Shown in pieces: positions 44,201 to 53,847 of a DNA stretch of 64,000 bases. The translations under genes and the position numbers were made by a program. How positions within the stretch are numbered: position 1 is the stretch's first letter; each line of letters opens with the position of its first letter. Source of the DNA: Thelephora terrestris (Eukaryota; Basidiomycota; Agaricomycetes; Thelephorales; Thelephoraceae); assembly GCA_015956445.1 (NCBI GenBank), contig WIUZ02000013.1:868001-932000 (forward strand), in the 5' to 3' direction. The notes beneath the pieces are model-generated. The model had not been told where the DNA came from, ran no database searches, and saw only the letters and a list, made by a program, of their open reading frames with translations.

Positions 44201-46180
44201 GCACCACCCGCTCCGCCAGCGGTTATGCCTCCATCACCTGTTAAAGCTCGGAGGCCCCAGCGTGAGCGGAAAGTACCGGCCAAGCCCGGCAATGTTTACG
44301 GTAGTAAACACCCGGTAGAAATAATTAAGTCTACCCGGCGAATGAAGGATTGGAAGAAGGTTGTCGGAGATTTTTCCGTGGCACCTAGGCGCGGGCGAAG
44401 TTCAGGAACAGTTCCCGGACCTAGCACGCAGCCACTTCCTGAGAGAGAATCCTCCGCCGAGGAAGAGACTGAAGTGGTGTCGGAGTCCGAAGGTGAGGTT
44501 GAGAAATCCGTTGAACCATCCGGATTTACCACCCCTGAGGAGGACACTGACGCCCTTCTAGCTAGGCTATGCCGGGAAGGGGGAGTAGAACTCCAAAACC
44601 TCTTGATTTCGAAGGCCGTCTCACCAACCGCCGACGGAAAAACTCCAAAAGAATGGAAATACCGAGACATCGCCACACTACCACAGGCTGAGCTCGAGGA
44701 ATGGAGGACAGCTTGCAACGAAGAGTTGGAAGCTCTTCGCAAGCGTAACGTATACGACCTGGTGGAGCGCCCCCGAGGCCGCAAGGTTATTAAAAACCGC
44801 TGGGTATTCGACCAGAAACCAGATGGTCGCAAGAAAGCCCGCTTAGTAGCGAAAGGCTTCTCACAGGTTGAGGGAATGGACTACGATGCCGTGTTCTCCC
44901 CCGTTGTCCGATTCGAGACAGTGCGCCTAATATTTGCAATGGCCGCCCTCGGAGGATGGGTCCTTAAAGGACTTGATGTTCGAAATGCGTACCTATACGG
45001 CGAACTCGACGAGGAGATCTACATGGAACAACCAGAGGGATTCGTAGCTCCTGGAAAAGAGACTCATGTTCTCCGCTTAAAGCGTGCCCTCTACGGACTG
45101 AAACAAGCCGGACTCGCATGGTGGCGAGCCCTGAAACGGTCCATGGAAAAGCTCGGATTCAAATCCTTGAGCTCAGATGCCGGGATCTTCATTTACCAGG
45201 ATAAAGATGGAAAATTCGTAATTGCGTTAATCTATGTAGACGATGCCATTTTTACCGGACCCCACACAGCGCTTACGGAGCAGCTCAAGGGGGAGTTCAT
45301 GAAGATATGGGAAACTAGGGATCTAGGAGACCTAACCGATTTCCTCCGCATGAGGATCACTCGACATGGCAGCAAGATTTCTATAGATCAATGCGCCTAC
45401 CTCCAGACAGTCCTCGAGCGATGTGGGATGCAAAATGCAAAAGTTGCTCCAACCCCCCTTCCAGCCGGGTATGTACCAACTCCATCAACAGAGGTAGCAT
45501 GCCCGGAAAGACGAAGCAGGTTCCAGACCATAATCGGTTCCTTACTGTACCTAATGCTGGGTACCCGACCTGATATCGCCTTCGCGGTCACCAAACTTGC
45601 GCAATATGCTGCAAACCCATCAAAAGAGCACGTCGAGAAAGCGCTGTATATCTGCCGCTATTTAATCGGGACTTCCAAATATCGATTAACCTACGACGGA
45701 GATTCACGGGAAGGTATCTCAGCCTGTACCGACTCAGACTGGGCCTCAGACCCCACTCAGAGACGATCCCAAAGTGGATACTTTGTCCGAATGGCAAAAG
45801 GACTCATCTCATGGACCTCAAGAGCGCAGAGAACCATTGCGCTGTCGTCCACTGAGGCTGAATACATGGCGCTTTCCGATTGTAGCCGCCAAGTAGTCTG
45901 GATGCATACCCTACTGGGGGAGCTCGGCTATGACCTTAAAGCCATCCCAATCTGCGGAGATAACCAAGGCTCGATCTTTATCGCCTCAAACCCGGTCACT
46001 GAAAAGAGGTCGAAACACATTGACATCCGCTATCATTATATTCGCGAAGTCATCAATGATGGACGCGTGGTAGTGTATTTCATTCCCGGAGATGACAATC
46101 CCGCGGATCTCCTGACGAAGAACCTTGGAGTCGTCAAACTCAGAAAATTTAGAGATGCCTTAGGCCTTGAATTCTTCTGA
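41291..46180 (+). CDS. Copia Gag-Pol polyprotein
   Basis: ATG at 41291 is the first in frame; about 1629 residues to TGA at 46180, with no shift between gag and pol. Gag (about 1-300) has the UBN2/Retrotran_gag-like start (LSGPNYQQWAGPMRSYL) and an RGG-rich basic patch (GRGRNRRGTRGGRGRF) but no CCHC zinc knuckle. Protease: WMLDSGASRHFT (about 450). Integrase: MHRRLAHP and CTGCAQGK zinc site, catalytic HSDLK, MSDAGGEY and NGRAERIIR. Then a Pro/Ser-rich linker, reverse transcriptase with IYVDDAIF (about 1315), and RNase H with CTDSDWASDP and SSTEAEYMALSD. All key residues are present, so it may be functional. Confidence 0.95.
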   Translation: MSSQLTSLVPVLSGPNYQQWAGPMRSYLMSQGQWRTIQKKEPTLEVWPKTEATYDAENNLLTQAQEGTDNQDEVDAWAEANDKALGNILLRLVPDIQYKYRAETSAAALLKAIEKEYGKPGIIGIYLEFKHVMEVKILEGQDPTPALDKFASHIGRLESNGEDAVIPPFIKAMMLMSKLPPSYNNIPQAICQTEDLTKLDVDGLRRSILLAWEQTSNGKGRQQAHRLSNVQRTPGNPNFQQQQQYSGDQPQGQGGRGRNRRGTRGGRGRFQQQAQQSEEPPIPSPIPPQPPVASSSGMSATDYGFASMAAFPTRSLPVHREGTGTPSFYPSVQKARDLSARLGVTPTIETLKRLERSCEQTVDPRPRKKARTPPSEDEVSLGWSGDEMVVGSPVSVAGPSGGRYETSIQVLSNDTNDSTAAEDKRNSSVVASEYTCLTLSALSETEAVWMLDSGASRHFTFDMNDFVEYEAIEPIPLRTATTFTTIIGKGTVILYVDERAVRLNPVYFVPEISHRLLSLGQFLKSGLFSRGSAREISLYEEEIKFLTFHPRTEDDSIYIIRTLLGAQLTAAKIETIYDADFEIMHRRLAHPSKEVIQKAGKHVKDFPHVEIPREHLCTGCAQGKMTNKTFPPSSTRAAAPFELIHSDLKTFPIESYRKYKYSIVFYDDYTSHAWTMNLRTKDAALVATRHFLAMVETKYQKRVRRWMSDAGGEYTSLTFTTMLKEKGIEILQSIPHAHQQNGRAERIIRTLMDKAESMRLQACLPQSWWEFAIDHATHVYNRTPNRRLNWQTPFQLLNGSKPSIDHLRVLGCGAYVFIPEEVRVNKLAPRSELMTYLGTHPGGKGWIFMRGPNNIIFSAAQATFDELHFPKCPTASTWRNTRLQSAAPPLPSHHCHKDGDCQCPLPGGQEEDDATPSARPKPTPKPSSKGKERAIEPAPQPQTPVQSRAPSSEPPRSPTPSSSSDSGPEDAPPAPPAVMPPSPVKARRPQRERKVPAKPGNVYGSKHPVEIIKSTRRMKDWKKVVGDFSVAPRRGRSSGTVPGPSTQPLPERESSAEEETEVVSESEGEVEKSVEPSGFTTPEEDTDALLARLCREGGVELQNLLISKAVSPTADGKTPKEWKYRDIATLPQAELEEWRTACNEELEALRKRNVYDLVERPRGRKVIKNRWVFDQKPDGRKKARLVAKGFSQVEGMDYDAVFSPVVRFETVRLIFAMAALGGWVLKGLDVRNAYLYGELDEEIYMEQPEGFVAPGKETHVLRLKRALYGLKQAGLAWWRALKRSMEKLGFKSLSSDAGIFIYQDKDGKFVIALIYVDDAIFTGPHTALTEQLKGEFMKIWETRDLGDLTDFLRMRITRHGSKISIDQCAYLQTVLERCGMQNAKVAPTPLPAGYVPTPSTEVACPERRSRFQTIIGSLLYLMLGTRPDIAFAVTKLAQYAANPSKEHVEKALYICRYLIGTSKYRLTYDGDSREGISACTDSDWASDPTQRRSQSGYFVRMAKGLISWTSRAQRTIALSSTEAEYMALSDCSRQVVWMHTLLGELGYDLKAIPICGDNQGSIFIASNPVTEKRSKHIDIRYHYIREVINDGRVVVYFIPGDDNPADLLTKNLGVVKLRKFRDALGLEFF

Positions 46181-46247
46181 GCACATACCTCCAACTTACT
46201 ACAGTCCAGTTCCCACCAATGAAGTTATATAGGGAGCTGTACTTAGT

Positions 46248-46256
46248 AAGGGGGAG
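46248..46256 (+). promoter_or_regulatory. Polypurine tract of copia
   Basis: AAGGGGGAG immediately before the right LTR; expected primer site for plus-strand synthesis. Confidence 0.75.
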
Positions 46257-46610
46257 TGTTGAACCGAAGGTCTGTGTCCAGCAACGGGTCAACCGGCTCT
46301 ACCGCTTCGTGCGAGAGCCGATGCCGGAGAGCGCTGAATAAGCGACCTGAAGGGACGGTGTCACATCAGTGACCCGATCGATCGGTATAACGCGCGCGTG
46401 CCTTAAGCCGCCGCACGGACCATGCATCAGTCACACTGTATAGATGTGACGTTAATAGAGTAGATAGTATATATACCCCTCATGTGTCCATAGATCAATC
46501 AATCGCTTCTCTCTCTCTCTCTCCCACTAACAACTATAAAGCCTCTCCCCTTCAGGTAAGGATTAGAGTATCCATGTAGTAGTATAATATTATACTCTGC
46601 CTGCTCAACA
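46257..46610 (+). repeat. Right LTR (354 bp)
   Basis: Matches the left LTR except for two transitions seen by eye. Confidence 0.95.
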
Positions 46611-46615
46611 GCTAC
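46611..46615. repeat. Copia target-site duplication, right (GCTAC)
   Basis: Identical to 40233-40237. Confidence 0.85.
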
Positions 46616-46621
46616 TAGCAC

Positions 46622-47528
46622 TCAGTACCCCTCAACTCGATACTTCTTTCGAGTTGTGACTGTAGTCGTTGTGACGGTGACTTCGGTAACACTCGCACCA
46701 AACCCGTCATCATCGCTCGCCTCTGTGGATTGATGGGAACAGGTGCAACCCTGGTTCCCGTTGTACGGGGGGAGAGTACTCGATCCCGCTGAAACGGGAG
46801 CATGCGCTTGCGCAGCCTGGGACGCACTCAACGTTACTGGGATCAGCTTCCAGACCCTGCAAGGTACGTTGTCGTGGTTATCCTTGAGCTGTACCTGACC
46901 AAACATGGCTTCAGTTACAGCAGCATACTCGCTCAGCAAACTTACCGGCGTACGATCCTGATCGGACCCACAGTCCCTGAGATCCCAAGCCATGTCGGTT
47001 GCGCCCCAGAAAAAGCTGAGACAACTTGAGTGATCAAGTTTAAACCGGTTCAATACATTGAGACCGACCAGACGTATTCGCATCCGCGGTAGCGATCATC
47101 TTGAGCAATCTCCATCCTCCAAGCCACGGGAAAGGTGCCAACGGAGATGATACTCTCGTTTCCTAGCCCACTGAGCATGATGCAGAATTGATTAGGCTTG
47201 CCTGGCTCGATCTGTTACGTCGTTCAGTTCACCGCAATCAGTGAAGCGAACGCGGTTGGAACCGTACCCTGCGAATGGTGTATCCCGGACCCGAAGGGAC
47301 GATTTCCCACTGAAGATAGTCAACCATCGGGACGTGGTACGAAGGGGTGAATTTACGCACCAGCCCTTGTCCTTCAAGAGCAGAGGCGGGTCGGCAGCAC
47401 AGTTCTTGACTGTGGTCCCGGATGTCAACGTACGTTTGACCGACGATGTTCTGGATCTTGTAGATCCCTGGCTTCAGTTTTCCGTCTTCGAACATGGAAG
47501 GTGAGTCTTTTTCCGCGGTTAGAGTCAT
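46622..47528 (-). CDS. Beta-trefoil family protein T12
   Basis: Start ATG 47528, stop TGA at 46622, five exons. LKPGIYKIQNIVGQTYVDI, WEIVPSGPGYTIRR, FFWGATDMAWDLRDCGS and CRVWKLIPVTLSAS. Linker LPPYNGNQ, then CTCSHQSTEASDDDGFGAS and RKKYRVEGY. The stop codon is only a few bases from the copia insertion, so its 3' UTR and polyadenylation signal are probably replaced by LTR sequence. Confidence 0.75.
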
Positions 47529-48096
47529 GTGGCGCGGGCGAATGGTAGACTGGGGGGATTTCTTGAGGCTCAATCAGTAGCCGCGCTGTCGCAACTTATG
47601 CATGTATATATAGGAAGCCGTGTGGCGGATACGCTCCACAGCCTTTTCAAGTAGTGTGGCGGATGCACAGAAGAGACCCCAATTCTTCCCGCGTGCACGT
47701 TGTCACATTCGCTCCGCATACCAGCGATTCCCCTTCCGCGTTTGAAGTCAAGTCCCAAAACGAGCAAACCTCGCATCGGCAAAAGGTAAGAAAACCGTAT
47801 GCTTTGTCCATTTTATTTGGGCCTTCTCTGGCTTTTTGCAAGTCACATCCCCAGCTCTGGGTGATCTGACGTGTCATTTTCAGTGGCGGACCCACACACA
47901 GTTGGCTTGTGGGAAAATAACTCTATGCTGAAGCGCTGATGCCGCAATTGTATTTGCAGTCCGAAGCTGGCAATATCCGAGTCTGGAAGTGTGGCTGGCA
48001 GATGGTGACATCACCGTTCGGGCGATGTGCCCATAAGTACCAGCATTTGGAGTTGCTCATGTTCCCTATTACGTTGTCATCCTCACTCTCCCAACC
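47529..48096. other. Divergent promoter region T12-T13
   Basis: About 570 bp between the opposite start codons of T12 and T13. GTGTGGC words occur at about 47623, 47655 and 47989. No gene recognised. Confidence 0.5.
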
Positions 48097-49018
48097 ATGA
48101 CCTTGCCCTCGACAACTCGCACCAGTCCCATCTTCCAGGACGGAAAACTGAAGCCAGGAATTTACAAGATACAAAACTTGTATTCTGAAACATACCTCGA
48201 TATCCACCGACACTCGAAGCAAGTGTGTTGTCGTCCCGCCGGTGATCTCGAAGAGGGAAAGGGTCTCGTGCGTTTATGCTTGCTTTCTGTGGTTTGCGAA
48301 TCTAACATTTAGCAGTGGGAGATCAAAAACCTTGGCGCTGGATATTCGGTGAAGGTGGTGAGCCCGGTGTCGATGCGTTTCAGAGCGTTATCCGCCATCG
48401 TGTGCTAAGAAACGCAAAATACAGGTTGAGCCAGGAATGCCTGACCAATTTTGTAATCCGACAGAAGGGCTTGCGAACGGGGTCGCACTCTTTGTCAATG
48501 CATATCCTGCAGCTTGGAGGATTGAGATCATTGATGAAACCGTACATCATGGATTTGAATACGTTTGGTCCGAACTGGATATCACTCGGCGTGCAGGGAT
48601 GACTTATTGATTCTGTGTATCAGGTTTTTTTGGGGACCTTCGAAGAGGACCTGGGATCTAGCAGGGGGCTACAAGGTCAACGGCACGAAGGTGAGACATT
48701 TGTCATCAATGGCGGTTGATATCGGCTGACTAGTTGATTCTTCAGGTGCAATTCTACAACGAGGGCGGTTACGCCTGGCAGAGATGGAGGCTGATCCCCG
48801 TGAATGTCGGGGGCATATCCGCCCCTTCGCTTTCATCGTCTGTGATTCCTGGTTCGGGCTCCCTTCCTCCATACGACGTGGACGAAACCGGAAAGTCCTC
48901 CACCCGCACTCAGCATAGTGCCAACTCCGAGAACGATGATGAGTTCGGCACAGTAATAACCGAGGTCACCACCGTCGTCACCACGACCCGTAGGAAGTAT
49001 CGAGTTGAGGATGCGTGA
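48097..49018 (+). CDS. Beta-trefoil family protein T13
   Basis: Start ATG 48097; exon 5 is 48746-49018. LKPGIYKIQNLYSETYLDI, WEIKNLGAGYSVK, VEPGMPDQFCNPT, YPAAWRIEIIDETVHHGFE, FWGPSKRTWDLAGG and WQRWRLIPVNVGG. The exon 3 end reads TACGTTTG|GT rather than TACGT(T/A)CG|GT, changing an Arg to Trp but keeping phase. Linker LPPYDVDE, then SENDDEFGTVITEVTTVVTT and RRKYRVEDA. Intact. Confidence 0.75.
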
Positions 49019-49233
49019 TGCGCCGTCTGCTCTGTAATATCAGTTGTTCTGCATGCATCAGTATCGGATATCAACCGGACCTCATTCCCGTCTTTCCAAA
49101 CTGGAATTTTCTCCCCGGTGTGGTGGCAGTGGCAAGCGCTCTGCCGTATAGTTCTAAAGAAGTGTGGCTGGCGCCCACAGATAGATTGTGTTCAGAACGT
49201 GACTTGCCTGTATTATCTACTGCTCTGATAACC

Positions 49234-49941
49234 ATGTCCCTACCATCAACGGGCCCTTCCATCTTCATAGACGGGAAACTAAGGCCAGGGATCTACAAGA
49301 TCCAAAACATTCGATCAGGAACCTACCTTGATATTGGGGCGCGTTCGGTCTGCTGCCGTCCCGCAAGGGATCTTGTAGAAGGGAGGGGGCTCGTACGTCA
49401 ACTTATATACCCGTCGTCCGTTTCGCCGTACCTGACGATAAAAAGTGGGAAATCAGAAGTTTGGGAGCTGGATACACGGTGCGATTCGTGAGTACATCGA
49501 CCGTGTGCAACGGGATTTCTCGTTTGATAAGGATGGCGGTAGGTCGGACCCAGGGGACCCGACCAGTTCTGTGCACCAACGATCAAGTCCGATAACTCTC
49601 GGCTTGTCATTGGCGCGTATCCCGTCGCTTGGAGGCTCGAAATCATCGACGACGCCAGCAACAGAGACTTTGGATACGTGCGGTCAGCATCGCATACCGC
49701 TCGGCGCGACTGAATTGCCCGCTTACACGACCAGATAGCTTTTTTTGGGAAGCCACGAATTTTGCTTGGAGCCTGCATCACGGGTCGAGAAGAAATGGCG
49801 CGGAGGTGAGAGTTTGCGGCTACCGGGGAGCTTTTGTGACTGAAAGGCTCCAATGCTTAGGTCTGGGCGACTCCGGATGGTGAAAGCATGTCAAGGCGAA
49901 TTTGGAATTTGATCCCGGTCAGAGTCGAGGGCGTGCTCTGA
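49234..49941 (+). CDS. Beta-trefoil family protein T14 (tail lost)
   Basis: Start ATG 49234; last exon 49861-49941. LRPGIYKIQNIRSGTYLDI, the GPRGPDQFCAPT block, YPVAWRLEIIDDASNRDFG, FFWEATNFAWSLHHG and RRIWNLIPVRVEG, then a stop (VL*). Downstream (about 49990-50110) frameshifted remnants of the tail remain (SESESDNFGITV), so the tail was lost by mutation rather than by a clean deletion. Confidence 0.65.
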
Positions 49942-50368
49942 CATTCGAAGTCGTTGAACGTTCGGTGTTCAATATTTCAATTCTTGAAGCACCTGGTTCA
50001 ATAATCTCCCCTTCCCTCCATATAACATGAGCACAATCAGGTAGAATTCCGCTCGCACTTTCAGAGTCTGAGAGTGATAATTTTGGCATAACAGTGCGAG
50101 AATGAGGCTACTATTGTCGAAGATGTCCGAAGGGCGTGTGTGATAGTCGTAATCCCTTGTTATACCTCATACCCTACCCTCCAAAATGCACTCGCATCGT
50201 ACACACAAGCCTGGATTTGCGTTCAAAAATTAGATATGTGGCGATTACAATGGCCACCAGTAGTTACGCTGTAGTACCGCAGTGCCACATGGCAGGGAGG
50301 AAGCATAACAGGCGCTGACTCCCTCATGTTCACCGCGTTGCCATACCTGCTTTACTGCTTTACCAGTC

Positions 50369-51297
50369 ATGACCCTACACTCGACCAACGACACCTCGTC
50401 CATCTTCAAGGACGGGAAACTAAAGCCAGGGATCTACAAGATCCAAAACGTTCAAACCGAAAGTCTCCTCGATATCGAGGTACACACAAGGGAATTGTGA
50501 AGTTGTCGCCCAGGAAAAGACCTTGGAGAAGGAAGGGGGCTTATGGGTCGATATATCTCATTCAGGATTCGTGTCTGACGGTTAGCAGTGGGAAATAAAA
50601 GGCTTTGGATCTGGGTATACGTTGCAGTTTGTGAGTGGACTTATACCGTCAGATATCACCTTCGCCATTGTGTGCTAAGGGCATATAAACTTAGGTAGAA
50701 CCTGGAAAACCCGACCAGTTTTGTACGCCGATGTTCGGGACTGGCCCAATGGCACTTATCGTTACCCCTTACCCCGCGGCATGGAGACTTGACGTTGTCG
50801 ACAACGATAAACACCGCGGCTTTGAATACATTCGGTCAGGACTCGAGGTCACTTATCCCGTGATTGAACGGGTCGTTGACACAACGTGATAGGTTTTGCT
50901 GGGTAACAACAGACCTGACCTGGACTCTCGCGAATGCGTCTAAAGAAAATGGCGCAAAGGTGAGCAAGTTTACGGCTAGTGGGGAACTATATGAATGAAC
51001 ACTTCCAACGCTTAGGTGGTACCTACGGTGGATAAGGAGCGTATGTCTCATAGAATTTGGAATCTGATCCCGGTCAAGGTCGAAGGCGCTTTCTTGCCTT
51101 CGCAGTTTTCATCTGGAACGCTGGGTTCGGGATTCCCTCCTTCATACGACGGGGCGCCGGCCACCGGGCAGTCTTCCACTCATACCCGCATTGCAGAGTC
51201 TGAGCGCGATGAATTTGGTACAATAGTTACCGAGGTCACTACCGTCACCACCCGCAAGAGATACCGGGTTGAAGACGCTATAAGAGGTTCCTTTTGA
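50369..51297 (+). pseudogene. Beta-trefoil family copy T15 with premature stop
   Basis: ATG 50369; exon 5 is 51016-51297. Exon 1 starts normally (LKPGIYKIQNVQTESLLDI) but where the family has EL-CCRP it reads EL-stop-SCRP: three extra bases create an in-frame TGA at about 50498. Everything downstream remains in frame and well conserved (VEPGKPDQFCTP, YPAAWRLDVVDND, SHRIWNLIPVKVEG, PPSYDGAPAT, EFGTIVTEVTTVTTRKR). A recent single-event pseudogene, unless the stop is avoided by alternative splicing. Confidence 0.7.
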
Positions 51298-51509
51298 GTA
51301 TTCCGTCCCCGAGTAATAATACTGTTGCGGAACAACCTTTCGCTTGACATTACCCTTATCAATTCACAGGTGCCTGGAGACATAAATAAATAAACTTATC
51401 TGGGTGTAAGGGCCAGGCCAGTTTCACGTAGGGTGAAAGTGTGGTGGGCGCCCACATCGGCCCACGTGTTATACTGGCGCCGTGACTCGCTTGTCGTTCT
51501 ACCGTGACC

Positions 51510-52413
51510 ATGACAATCTTCGAAAACGGAAAGCTGAAGCCAGGGATCTACAAGATCCAGAACATTTACTCTGATACCTACCTTGACATCGAGGTTTGCT
51601 CGAGGAAAGCGTGCTGTCGTCCCGAGAGGGATCTCGGTCAGGGAAGGGGGCTTGTACGTTCGTGCATCCGTCATCCGCGATCGCATATCTGACGGTTAGT
51701 AGTGGGAAATTAAACAGTTTGGGGCCGGATATACGGTACAGAGGGTGGGCTCATCAATCTCATTTGATACCATTCCCTTCGGCAATAAGTGACGGTGAGC
51801 CCAGGTCGACCCGGGAATGCCTGAACAGTTTTGCACTCCGTGGGATCGTGTCACTTCAGGTGGTACCATCTGTGTTACGGCTTATCCGATTGTTTGGAGA
51901 ATCGAGATCGTTGACGATGAGAGGCACCGTGCATTTGAATACGTTCGGTCGGGAAAAGTCTTCATGATCACGCCCAAGCGACTCAATGACACTTCATTTC
52001 AGGTTTTACTGGGTAACCAACGACCTAGTTTGGGATCTAGCGGCGGAGGACAGAAGCAAAGATGGCGCGCCGGTCTGTTTCCAGTCACTGGCTCCAGCGG
52101 ACTCTGGGACCATCCGAACTGAAGTTTCGTGTCTCAGGTTCAACTGTGGAATGGATTGCCAGAGAGTTTTTGGCAGATCTGGAGGTTGGTTCCCGTGACA
52201 GTCGAAGGCGCACCCATGACACCCATAACCCTGCGTCCACTACCGGAGGCAGGAATGCCGGGTCATTTACCTTCGATCGAAGAGGAGCCAGACAGACCTC
52301 CCGTTCGCGCACAGAACACCGTATATGAATGTGACGAACTGGGTACAGTCGTGAACGAGGTCACTGTCGTTACCACTACCACTCGCAGGAGATATCGAGT
52401 CGAAGCCACCTAG
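51510..52413 (+). CDS. Beta-trefoil family protein T16
   Basis: Start ATG 51510, giving a shorter N-terminus (MTIFENGKLKPG); exon 5 is 52138-52413. GIYKIQNIYSDTYLDIEV, WEIKQFGAGYTVQR, VDPGMPEQFCTP, YPIVWRIEIVDDERHRAFE, FYWVTNDLVWDLAAEDR and WQIWRLVPVTVEG. The linker has LPSIEEEP, so the Tyr of the PY motif is missing here. Tail: CDELGTVVNEVTVVTTTT and RRRYRVEAT. Confidence 0.7.
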
Positions 52414-53294
52414 AGAGTTTCCGGTGGCTCTTTCCCTGTATAACGTTGGCGTAATATAGCGAGTCATCGATTTCATTTACGCCACAAAAAGATCTATCAC
52501 CAGCCAAGCAGCTACAGGAGTATATCGCCTTCGGTCTGGGCAGTGAGTTGAGTTCCTGGTCCACGGGGAATGTGTGCTGGGGTTGACTCGTGTTCGAAGG
52601 GACTCACTGGGCGCGAAGTTTGTGCCGGATCAGCCATACGGCGCTTGGGGCTCTTCTGTTGACCACGGAAGCTGAAGCTTCCATTTCGCGGCAGTCTCCT
52701 TGTCACAGAGGAAGGCGATTTTTTGAGCGCATGCGAATGCTACGAAAAGTCGCTAAGCCCATGAGTAGACTGTTATTCTTCCGCGAGCAGCGAGAACGTG
52801 AAGGGCTGGGATACCACGAGAGGGTTGTACGCAAGCACGCGCCGGGCGTCCGAGTCGGTTGCGCCGATGTCGGTGCGGTATCAAGGAGAGCATCACATCA
52901 CGCGGCAAAAGTCGAGACAGTTGTCATAAAAAGTGCGAGAGCTTGTTTGTTCTCAGACTGACTCGGCTTCGAGTTGGCAACTTGGATGGAAGGAGTCCGG
53001 ACTTGGCGAGGAACATCGCAACGATCACGGATCAAAACAACCCGAGGATCTTGAATGTTCTGCCGCGTCATTCTTTTTTTCTTTCCAATTTGCCGTCACT
53101 CTGGGGCTTCCTCTATATCTGACTCTGACTGTGCACACGACAAGTATCCTCCCTCATGAAGCTGGAGCCTGATCAACGCCGAAACTATGTCTCTCCTGTT
53201 TTCTCAGAGGGTTGACTCACAGGTATCTAAAATGCCCGCTTAGACTATGTACACCTGGCCATAGACCAGGGGTCGCGTCGCAGTTGCTACGTCT
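52414..53294. other. Region with no assigned gene
   Basis: A plus-strand frame 52590-52961 and several short ones; none recognised. Part is the 3' flank of T16. Confidence 0.4.
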
Positions 53295-53847
53295 TCAAAA
53301 TATTTCTACCGTTCTCATGAAGGTCCATCCCCGTGCTGGATCGCTTAGGCTGTCCTTCAACACTACGGGCATGGAATTCGGTCCGATACTCGTATCCAGC
53401 GAGGCTGCGCAGTTGGGATTTGAGGTACATATCCTGTCGCAGAGTTTCGTTACTCCTCGCTGACGCTAGCCACTGGCTTATGTTAACGAACTGACCGGAA
53501 ACTCATGCTGTCTTCAGGGATGATAAACCAACGGCACGCCTCATCATCGCCATGCTTCGCAACGACAGGGTCTCCGTCATTCGTGTGAAGTGATTTAATG
53601 CAGAGGAATCCCCCATTTCCGACATTTTGGAGCGTCCAAAGGCCGTCTCGACTCTGGGAGAGCATCCACTACAATACAACGGTGAGGTAGGTTACAGTGG
53701 GAAGGATATCAAGTTACAGACCTTCTGGGTTTCATTCTCGTTCAGGTGTGCCACATGCACGGATCCTCCTTCTTCGATGGGGTCATCGAGGACTAGCCTC
53801 GTCCTTCTGTTGACGACGATGTAGGTGAGGCCACTGCGTGGGTCCAT
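53295..53847 (-). CDS. Ricin-B-type (beta-trefoil) lectin-like protein
   Basis: Different from the T family. Exon 1 (53847-53722): SGLTYIVVNRRTRLVLDD and GSVHVAHLNENETQK; intron 53669-53721 (GTCTGT...TTGTAG); exon 2 (from 53668): WMLSQSRDGLWTLQNVGNGG, DGDPVVAKHGDDEACRW and FIIPED; a third part (to about 53295): GPNSMPVVLKD and ARGWTFMR. QKW and CRW/RGW mark the QxW-like ends of three repeats, giving about 150 residues, the size of small fungal ricin-B agglutinins. The splice leading into the third repeat is uncertain (a GTTTCC donor would keep frame). No signal peptide, no enzymatic domain. Sugar specificity cannot be judged. Confidence 0.6.

Larger units (their letters stand above)
40238..46610 (+). 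mobile_element. Ty1/copia LTR retrotransposon, apparently intact
   Basis: 6373 bp with 354-bp LTRs (TGTTGA...CTCAACA), a 5-bp target duplication, a primer-binding site, a polypurine tract and one uninterrupted gag-pol frame. The two LTRs differ at only two positions by eye (G/A near the start and C/T in GCGACC(C/T)GAAGG), so the insertion is recent. It landed about 7 bp beyond the stop codon of T12. Confidence 0.95.
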
